64,000 nt of DNA from Nissolia schottii. Taxonomy: Eukaryota > Streptophyta > Magnoliopsida > Fabales > Fabaceae. Location of the stretch: contig QANU01097546.1 of the NCBI GenBank assembly GCA_003254905.1, forward strand, positions 86,922-150,921, written 5' to 3'. Shown one piece after another: positions 56,108 to 64,000 of the stretch. The translations under genes and the position numbers were made by a program. The number at the start of each line of letters is the position of its first letter. Position 1 is the first letter of the stretch. The notes beneath the pieces were generated by a model. That model did not search any database. It saw nothing but the letters and a program-made list of their open reading frames with translations, and was not told the origin of the DNA.

Positions 56108-58704
56108 TTAGGAATTTTATCATTTTCATGGATAATTAGTTAAAGGGGACAATCAAAACTATGGGTGTACTTCTATTTATTTATTTATTGTTATTATAAA
56201 TTAAGAGTGGAAGACATGCCTTCTATAACTCATGCAATGTGATTAACTTATATATTTTATGATAGAGATTAATTTTAATACATTAATGTAAAATATTTTA
56301 CAATACACTAATCAATCATATAAGATCACGCGTACAATTTTTTTAGATAATTATTATAAGAGTAGATCAAATATTTTTAATGACATAACAATACATGATT
56401 ATACATGTTCATATAAAAAAAATAGTAACAAAGTCTAACACAATTGGTAAATGATTGAGTTCCTTAAGCATTTGATCAAGGGTTCGATTCTTGGAGTTGT
56501 ATATGGAAAAGACTTTGTTGGGAGAGGTGTTTCCACTTCAGTAATCTTGGAGATTAGTCGTTATCAGTGCGCAGTGACGGACGCCTCTTACGAAACCAAA
56601 AAACACTTTATTTATATCAAAAATGAAAAAATAAATCTTTAATGATAACTGTGAGTGATGGAAATAAAAAATAAAATCTTTTGTTGGAAAATGTCTATCC
56701 TATAAGTGGACCTTCAGTCGAATTAAATTAAATTAATCGAGTTTTTAGTAACAGGATTCCAAATGTGTGGACGCTATCAAAATTAAATCTTTAATCATAA
56801 TTAGGGCCCATAGACTTTAACTTAAAACTTTATTAGAAACATTTTTAGATAATTTTGTTCTATTTTTATTACATAATGCTAACTTCTAAAAACTAATGAT
56901 GAAATGCCGCTACGTGCATATATATTATTATTATAAATAATTTTGACTTCTAATATTCATGAAGGGGGACACCAACCATATGATATATCGTCTAGGTGGT
57001 CTTCATCAAGCAGCAATGAGCCAAATGATCGGCAAGAGCATGACAGACTATATATTTAATATTTTAATTATTCATATGAAAATGGATTGCACGTCTTTGA
57101 GCATATTTAAGCCTCCCAAACTAATAATAATTATCAACAAAAAAATTATTACATATTTTCTTTTTGTATTCTATCAACAAAATTAATTTATTGTTCACAT
57201 GTACATGCCTATCTAACTAACCTGATACAACTAGGCCATCTACTTAGTAGTAGTATTAATTAAATTTCCACCAACAAAAGAAAAATTAATGGCAACTAGG
57301 ATCATATATTTCTAAAGTAGGTTTTAATTTTTCCTTAAAATATATGGATTAGATGTTGACAACTTAAATCGGTTTTGTGTGTCTTAATGGATATAATTCT
57401 TTATGTTTCAGGGAAAGCTATACTATATACTATATTGAATATGGTGAAGGTGTTGTCTTCATCTCCTTAAAAGATGACCCCTATTATTTGTAACTACTAG
57501 GAAAAATAAATAGTTGAAATTTTATTAAAATATAAGAGGGGTTATTGATTAATGTGTAAATATTCAGCATCTTGTAATTTCTAGTACATATGGTTCACAT
57601 GCAATGCAGCCATATCAATCTTGACCATAACTCAACCTGTTCTATTAACCATAAATTCTTGCTCAGACATCATTTTTATATTAATTCATATGAATTTCAT
57701 AACTAGGGAAATGAAAAGAATCTTGGATGGTAAATTTCATAAAATAAAATAAAATAAAAAATTAACTAAACATCACCCTAATAGGTGATTTCATGATAAA
57801 GTACAAGCACATTAATTTACAACTTTAAATTGTAAAATAAGATTAAAGAAACAAATATTTGATTAAAAAATTGTTATGCTTTGAATTATGTTAATCTTAT
57901 GTCTAAATTTACATGAATAGTGCAGTCATTCTCACAATGTATATTTTATTAAATTTTAAGTATGTGCTCAATTTTATACACATTTCTTAAAAATCATATA
58001 TAATATAACCAAACACGATTGAAGACTTTCATATATGATATATCTAACTCACTTTCCAATAAGAACACACATTGCATGTCTTATTCTTCTTCAATACACA
58101 AACGAATTTGGCCATATCAAAGAAAAACCTCTTCTTCTTTGGCACACAGGAGGGAACTGTTTCAAACTATGTTAAGCTGAAGAAGAAGCAGCTACACAGT
58201 TTCAAATTCAAAACCAAGCCACATAAAATAAGAAAAAAGGTAACAATGTTGGGGACCGTTGCTTTTTCTTATTTTTTTTGTTTATAACCGTTGCCTTTGA
58301 AGTTTTAAATTTTTTTTTTCTTTTTCAGAAAGTTCTCAAAGAATGCTTTATTCACAATACAGTGTGAAATTATTTTCAGGTCTCAATAGAAGCAAACATT
58401 CTTTTGATAGCTTTTTGCATTTTTGTATGTAGAATTCATCAACATACATTGTTTTCACCTTTTTCTTTTTCATTTCATATATCCCTTTTTTCCCTTTTTG
58501 TTTTTTTTTATCCTATAGTTTTTAATTTCAATGTAATTGTTTTTTAAAGCTGAATTTTGATCTTACTTTTTTGTATCATAGTATATATAAAGATATTTAG
58601 ACCCCACAAAACAATATATATGACTCAAATTTTCATGATTTATATATATGTAGGTGTTGCTTGAAGAAATTTGATTTGATCATAGTTTTTTAGTGAAGGC
58701 TGAG
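56108..58704. other. Spacer between C2 and RopGEF genes
   Basis: 56108-56260 is probably C2 3' UTR. 56425-56620 holds a SINE-like repeat. 56650-58050 is AT-rich with no gene. 58060-58260 is richer in coding-like composition (GAAGAAGAAGCAGC at 58179) and may be leader sequence of RopGEF: an acceptor-like ATATGTAG|GTGTTG at 58652 precedes its ATG. A promoter was not located. Confidence 0.45.
56425..56630 (+). repeat. tRNA-derived SINE-like repeat
   Basis: The A-box-like CACAATTGGTAAATGATTGA is followed by the B-box-like AAGGGTTCGATTCTTGGAGT at tRNA spacing, then TTGTTGGGAGAGGTGTTTCC. About 200 bp, ending in an A-rich zone. Confidence 0.55.
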
Positions 58705-61700
58705 ATGGAAAATTCATCAAACTTTGATGAAAACTCTGCCGGATACTCTCCATTCAGCGGTGAATCCTCTGCATACTGCAGGACTAACTCTGAGGCCTCA
58801 AACTTCTCCTCATCATTAGAGCCTTTGGATGATGGCAACAGCTTCGCTGGCAGCGAGCCTTCGCCTTCCGGCCAGTGGTTGTCTGCCGCGGCGGCTGCAA
58901 AAGAGGCTGGGGCCGGCGTTCCGGCGGCCACAGCCCTTTCGAGGTTCGGAGTGAAGCAGCTTAGGCACTCATTGGATGAGAAGTCTGATGACCTTGATCT
59001 ATTAGAGTCAGGTAATTGTTTTTTTTCACAAAATTTGTACAGGCTTAAATATGTTTTTCATCCTGATTATATAACAAATTTCAGTTTTTGACTCTTGTAA
59101 AAAAAATTGGTTTGATTTTATGTGTCTTTGAGATGATTTTTATGTTTCTTTAAATGGATTGGGAGACAAAGACACGAGGGCAGAAGATTCTTTATTTTAT
59201 GTAACTCATTCTAGGAACATAAATTTTCTGTTTTTATTTCCTTGTCTTGTCTCTAGTATTAGACGCAATATGCGCATTTTAAAAAAATTTGGACCAAAAC
59301 CAAACCCAAAATTTTATTGGGACTAAAACCGAAATTCAGTATATTGTCAGGACCGGAAACATATTTTTGCACGAATTGGCTCAAGTATTTTTCTTGTGAA
59401 CATTTTTTTTTGCAGAGCTTGAAATGATGAAGGAAAGATTTGCAAAGATTCTATTAGGGGAAGACATGTCTGGTGGTGGGAAAGGTGTATGCACTGCAGT
59501 TACAATCTCAAATTCCATTACCAACCTCTATGGTGAGTTATTAGTTCCTTTAATAGTAGCAATATCATATTATAGTATAGTCAAAAATGTTATTAATTCC
59601 TTTTAAACATGTTTTGATTGGGAATTCTACCAGCAACTGCTTTTGGACAGAATCTGAAATTGGAGCCATTGAAGGCTGAGAAGAAGGCTATGTGGAAAAG
59701 GGAAATGAGTTGTCTCCTATCAGTGTGTGATTACATTGTGGAATTTGCACCAACTGCACAGTACTTAGATGATGGCACAATTGTTGAGGTGAAATTACTG
59801 CTTAGCCCTTTTAACTGTCTACATTAATAGATCAATACCATACTTGCTTTTCAGTTAGTTAGTCGTACATTTGTAAATCAATATATCTTGTTACAATTCA
59901 TAAATCAATGTCAATTTGTATTCAGATACATTAATTTATGAATGCATCTAAAAGGTAAAAGTGACAGTTATTTTAGACTAGATGAAATATAAAATGATTG
60001 TAATTCATAGTCAATTGCTAATATGAACCGAGAGGATTTGGAGACCTTCTCCCTTTCTTCGAAGAGGGTGTTTTCTATCGTAAGATTTGTCCCTGAAGAT
60101 TTTTTATCTGGTGATGTCTCTCACAGATGATGACAAGCAGACCAAGATCAGATATTTATATCAACTTGCCTGCTCTACAGAAGCTTGACACAATGCTTAT
60201 GGTAAGAGAAATAAAATTCAATTGCTTCTTGTATATGGCAACAACGTTTTCATCATAAAGCCTTACATATGCCTTAGAAAAAGGATGACACAATGCATAA
60301 GGCTTCCACCTATTAGGGTCTAGGGGGAGAAGATGTAAGCATTTTTATCGTAGCAAGCAGAGAATTTGGTTTTAGGATTTGAAGTCGTGTCCTGTCAAGG
60401 TCACGAGGTAGCAGTCTTAGTATTGCCCCGAAGTTCACCCTAAAAGCCTTATGCCTTATAAACATGATTTTTATTTTTGTCTTATAAAAAAGGGCGGTAC
60501 CTAGGATAAGGCTTCCATCTATTAAGGGTTTGGGGAAAGAAGATGTAAGCAATCTTATTTCAGCAAGTGAAAAGACTATTTCTAATATTTAAAGCCATTA
60601 TCTCCCGGTCACGAGACAATAAACCTTACCGTTACTCCAGGGCTCAGCGCGATAGCCTTATGCCTTATGAACACAATTTCTTTTGTTGACAGGAAATATT
60701 GGATAGTTTCCAAGATACCGAATTTTGGTACGCCGAGCAAGGGAGCATCTCAGGGAACTCGGCTCGGTCGCGCGCCGGCTCGTTCCGGAGGGTTGTTGTT
60801 CAGAGGAAAGACGAGAAGTGGTGGTTGCCGGTTCCTTGTGTCCGCTCCGGCGGCCTCTCCGAGAAGTCAAGGAGGCACTTGATTGAGAAGAGAGACTGTG
60901 CTAATCAGATTCATAAAGCAGCCATGGCAATAAACAGCAGTGTTCTTGCAGAAATGGATATCCCTGAGACATATATGGCAGATCTTCCCAAGGTTTAGTC
61001 CTCCTTGCAAATCTTCCCAAATTGTTAAATACTATTGTTCATTAGTTTGCATACCAGCATTTAATATTGTTGATTTGTGATTCAGAATTCACTAAATTTT
61101 TTATTATAAAGATTTAATACTTATAGAGTAGAGTTAGTGCATGAGGATTGTTTTGCATATAATGTATTGAGTAGTAGTAACATGTTACTGTCGAGAATAA
61201 TGTTAGGGAGTAAGAATTTTTGCCAAAATTTAAGCCTTTGGAGTGTAACTAGCCTTATTTTCTGTCAAAGGTCCTAACAATTTGCTGTAATTATGCACTA
61301 ACATCGGATTCTTCAGAGTGGACGAGCGAGCTTAGGGGACACAATGTACCGGTACATGTGTGTCGCAGACAAGTTCTCACCGGAACACCTTCTTGACATT
61401 CTCAAATTAGGCTCAGAGCATGAAGCCCTCGAGCTGGCGGACAAGGTCGAGTCGTCGATGTACACGTGGAGGCGCAAGGCTTGCCTGAGCCATTCAAAAT
61501 CATCATGGAACAAGGTGAAGGATCTCATGGCTGAGACAGAGAGGAATGACAAGAACTATGTCTTAGCTGAGAGAGCTGAGACTTTGTTGTTTTGCTTGAA
61601 GCAAAGATATCCTGAACTCTCACAAACTTCCTTGGACACGTGCAAAATTCAGTACAATAGGGTGAGTTTTTAGCTATGTCTAATTAAACTCAATCATATA

Positions 61701-62578
61701 TGGCATGCTCATTTTCCTAGACCAAAGGACATTTTAGGACATGGTGATTTGGAAATACCTAGGTATTGGGCAAACCTTCAAAATTCATCTATGAGATTGT
61801 CAAAATCAATCAAGTTTGTCTCTTAGGTTATGGAAACGGTTTTATTAGTTATTAGGGTTGCCAAAAAGTTAGTCAAGTTAATCTTTAGAAATAATTAATT
61901 TGACTGATGTCGAATAATTAACTTAATCAACTTTTGGCAACTTCAATGACTAATATGACCATTTCCATTATCTAGGAACGAACTTACCGATTCGAACAAC
62001 TCCAAAGATGAATTTAAATGTTTACTCCCTAATTATATATTGTAGAAAGTAAACAAGATGGAAATGAACTAACAAATATCTAGATAAGTACTATTATTTG
62101 AACAGCACTTTTGTGGATAGTAGTTTAAACTCAGGAAATCACGTAGAAATAACCGGTGATTTCAGTTGCATACATGAGGAATTTGCATAAAAAAGTTAAG
62201 GAATTATGTGATAAGTGTATATTTCAATTATGTAACTGATGTATTCAATGAAAAAATTTCACAACTATTATTAGTTATCCTATCACATCCATCACATTTA
62301 TCAGAAACAGTAACTAACTTAAAATCTCAAGTTACTTATACATTTTAATCATGAATGTCTAAATGATGTAATAGAATTATGAATACAAACAGCATTTTTC
62401 TTTATTTAGATTACTAGCTCATGGACTAAGAAAGAAAAAATGGATCTATGTGCAGGATGTAGGGAGAGCAATACTAGAGAGCTACTCAAGAGTGTTAGAA
62501 GGCTTAGCATTCAACATTGTTGCTTGGATTGAAGATGTTCTTTATGCAGACAAGTCAATGAGGAACCAAGATGTATAG
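58705..62578 (+). CDS. RopGEF with PRONE domain
   Basis: Plant-specific guanine-nucleotide exchange factor for Rho-of-plants (ROP) GTPases, acting at the plasma membrane in polar growth. Exons 58705-59011, 59416-59532, 59634-59788, 60127-60201, 60693-60992, 61317-61661, 62456-62578; phases agree, 473 aa. Residues 1-98 are Ser- and Ala-rich and variable. PRONE occupies ~100-465: [131 protein letters not shown], and [20 protein letters not shown] at the end. The C-terminal tail is very short ([14 protein letters not shown]), unlike longer auto-inhibitory tails of some pollen RopGEFs. The start is the first ATG after an in-frame TGA (58674). Introns hold a Mutator-type MITE (59042-59380), two SINE copies (60290-60685) and a foldback MITE (61767-62029). 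Confidence 0.95.
59042..59382. mobile_element. Mutator-type MITE in RopGEF intron 1
   Basis: The left end AGGCTTAAATATGTTTTTCA continues TCCTGATTATATAACAAATT and TCAGTTTTTGACTC. The right end in reverse complement has GTGCAAAAATATGTTTCCGG, TCCTGACAATATACTGAATT and TCGGTTTTAGTCCC. The 'AAATATGTTT..GTCCTG..AATTTCAGTTTT' arm is the usual legume Mutator-MITE design. No 9-bp duplication could be confirmed. Confidence 0.65.
60290..60480 (-). repeat. Au-type SINE, antisense, copy 1 of a tandem pair
   Basis: Contains GGGTCTAGGGGGAGAAGATG followed by TAAGCA, then TTTGAAGTCGTGTCCTGTCA and AGGTCACGAGGTAGCAGTCT, the complement of an Au SINE body and promoter. Same orientation as copy 2. Confidence 0.65.
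60495..60685 (-). repeat. Au-type SINE, antisense, copy 2, reaching the splice acceptor
   Basis: GGGTTTGGGGAAAGAAGATG plus TAAGCA, CCCGGTCACGAGACAATAAA and CCTTACCGTTACTCCAGGGC match copy 1 in order. Both copies are followed by the same downstream words (GCCTTATGCCTTATAAACAT at 60439 and GCCTTATGCCTTATGAACAC at 60654), so a unit of ~205 bp including flanking DNA was duplicated. The second flank runs straight into TTTTGTTGACAG, the acceptor of exon 5. Confidence 0.7.
61767..62029. mobile_element. Palindromic foldback MITE, copy 2, in RopGEF intron 6
   Basis: The left arm has CAAACCTTCAAAATTCATCT, GGTTATGGAAACGGTTTTAT and GGTTGCCAAAAAGTTAGTCA. The right arm in reverse complement has GAGTAAACATTTAAATTCAT, GATAATGGAAATGGTCATAT and AGTTGCCAAAAGTTGATTAA. 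Arms ~130 bp with almost no loop. Related to 52902-53154 in its GAGTAAAC end and the layout of the arms. Confidence 0.82.
62085..62300. repeat. Dispersed repeat in RopGEF intron 6, related to 55335-55505
   Basis: AGTACTATTATTTGAACAGC followed by ACTTTTGTGGATA, AGAAATAACCGGTGATTTCA and ATTATTAGTTATCCTATCAC are in the same order as in the C2-gene intron copy. Confidence 0.55.
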
Positions 62579-63371
62579 AAACACCCACAAATGGATTCTC
62601 TTCCATTCAAAAACTCTCTTTTTTGTAAATGCCTTTAGAACTTAGGTAGCAGATGATTGTATTCAAAAGATATTCATATGGCACCTGTATGAAAACTAGT
62701 TCTTAGCTGTACTACAAAACACTGTTTTGGGTTAAATTTATGTATAATATTCTGTTCCAAAGATAAAATTAAAAAGAAAAAAGAAAAAAAAAACCTTTTG
62801 TGCTATGAGCGGATATTAAAGAAATGATAAAAAAAATTTTAAGTAAGAAAAAGTTTATAATACCTTACACAATTATTTTTATTTAATGTGATGTTTGCAT
62901 TATTTCATTATTCTCTTTCCTTCTCCTTGTTTTACTACTTTCTAAGTTTATTTAACAAGAATATATTAAAAGAAAAAATGACTAATATTATTTAAATTTA
63001 AAAAATTGATAAGTATTTATGAAAATATCAAAACAAAAAGGTGAATAAGTATTAAAAAATCAAGAGAGCATAAGATGGCTGTATAATAAAATCGTTCGGT
63101 TATTAATTGTTTTAAAATTTTGAAAAGGTATCACTTTAGATTTAAATCTTATTAGAAACTAGTGGAATTTTCTTGCTGGGAGACCTCTACCCTTTTAAGG
63201 AATATCTGTCAAGTCAGGATAATCGAATTTCTAATAATAGAGTCCAGATGTTGGTAGTCAATCGAGATCTAAAATAACGTGTTAACCTCAATTTGTAGAG
63301 GGACGTTTAAAAATTCCAACAAAAAAATCATTTTTTGAAGGAATTTAAAAAAGACATCATTAACGTACAAA

Positions 63372-63414
<43 letters not shown>

Positions 63415-63506
63415 ATTAATAAACATGGCAAAAACCCTTGAAAACAAGAGAGACTAACATGCTATTGTCCTAGGGAAATCAATTCCCCTAAAATTAGCAT
63501 CAAAAG
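62579..63506. other. RopGEF downstream spacer
   Basis: 62579-62760 is likely 3' UTR (last candidate signals near TGTATAATATTC, 62742). The rest is AT-rich, with a (TA)n run (63378-63411) shortly before the LTR. No gene. Confidence 0.6.
63378..63411. repeat. (AT)n microsatellite
   Basis: About 16 AT/TA units after ATACATAC. Confidence 0.9.
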
Positions 63507-64000
63507 TGTTCGTAAGTAATTCGTAAAGGGTACGAGGTTACCTGAACGAGTGAGGAAGGCGCCTTGACGGAAGCTCAAAGGTTGGGGCGAAGGCTCTGAG
63601 CGGGTTCGGAGGCTTGGACGAAATCTCCGAGCGGGTTCGGAGGCTCGCACGAAAGCTCCAATTAGGTTCCTTTTGGAGAGATTGCGGCAGCAGGGTGTAC
63701 CTACAAAGGCACTCCGACGCTCAAGTAAGCACAGGGATTAGGAGAGTTCTCTAAGAGAAGAATGAGAGGTACCTGATGACCTGAGTGGTCGTGTGCTTTT
63801 ATAGACGAGCTTGTAGTGCAAAGATAGAGGTAAGATAGAGATAAAACGAGGGGGTTTGCTTATCTCCCCCTGGTTTATCTTTCCCCGGTTTATCTTTCCC
63901 TCCTTATTGCAGGAGTTGGTTGCGGATTGGGGAGAAGAGGTCGCTGCTACCTTCTCTTAGCCTTATTGGGCCGAACGGGGTTCAGAGCTTTTGGGCTTGC
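63507..64000 (-). mobile_element. LTR, inverted relative of the 4293-4944 solo LTR, cut by the window edge
   Basis: Read on minus, the sequence ends ...TACGAATTACTTACGAACA, the counterpart of the 3' end of the solo LTR (TACGAATTACTTGCAAACA). It shares CTTGAGCGTCGGAGTGCCTT and TGTAGGTACACCCTGC-like words, ACCTCTATCTTTGCACT, and, at the edge, CCGAACCCCGTTCGGCCCAA. About 175 bases of the LTR's 5' end lie beyond 64000. The flank left of it is AAAAG (63502-63506). Whether it is a solo LTR or the 3' LTR of a full element on minus cannot be told. Parts of the GGTTCGGAGGCT repeat section are duplicated differently in the two copies. Confidence 0.88.

Noticed and set aside
58693..58704. Earlier start for RopGEF
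   Set aside because: The first in-frame codon there is GTG; ATG at 58705 follows an in-frame TGA and is the first methionine.

Overview
The window is plant nuclear DNA and most probably comes from a legume. The evidence is AT-rich spacers, short exons with plant-type GT-AG introns, dense MITEs and LTR fragments, several SINE copies of the legume-typical Au kind, and proteins that read like soybean/Medicago-type orthologues. The species cannot be named from sequence alone. There is one 533-base assembly gap (29096-29628).

Six protein-coding genes could be assembled exon by exon, five of them complete. (1) 208-5346, minus: acyl-CoA thioesterase with an N-terminal cyclic-nucleotide-binding domain; its 3' part runs off the left edge. 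(2) 18156-21207, plus: class 3 / diacylglycerol-type lipase, 450 aa. (3) 24414-25906, plus: 2-oxoglutarate/Fe(II) oxygenase of the gibberellin 20-oxidase-like group, 325 aa. (4) 30842-35512, minus: bHLH transcription factor of the GL3/EGL3 (IIIf) type, 626 aa, with an eroded basic region. (5) 53565-56107, plus: small C2-domain protein, 189 aa, lacking most calcium-binding Asp residues. (6) 58705-62578, plus: PRONE-domain RopGEF, 473 aa. They are ordinary single plant genes and nothing suggests they form one pathway.

The space between them is mobile-element DNA. 4293-4944 is a solo LTR inside an intron of the thioesterase gene, with a perfect 5-bp target duplication. An inverted relative of it enters at 63507 and runs off the right edge. 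8014-13692 is a nested block: inverted-repeat arms enclose eroded Ty3/gypsy-like LTR sequence, which itself holds a 222-bp Copia-like solo LTR with a perfect 5-bp duplication. 28817-30025 is a Mutator-like element with 9-bp duplications and contains the gap. About 35827-43165 is a 7.3-kb decayed Mutator-like element with convergent genes: a plant-mobile-domain (PMD) pseudogene on plus and a MULE transposase pseudogene on minus, the latter interrupted by a 1.6-kb foreign insertion. hAT-like, Stowaway-like, CACTA-like and foldback MITEs are scattered through introns and spacers.

I see no CRISPR array, no rRNA or functional tRNA gene, and no clearly new biological system. The most unusual observations are the eroded DNA-binding region of the bHLH protein, its 15-nt microexon and upstream ORFs, a GC-AG intron and a NAGNAG acceptor in the enzyme genes, the PMD-carrying Mutator element, and a palindromic MITE family present twice in the window.
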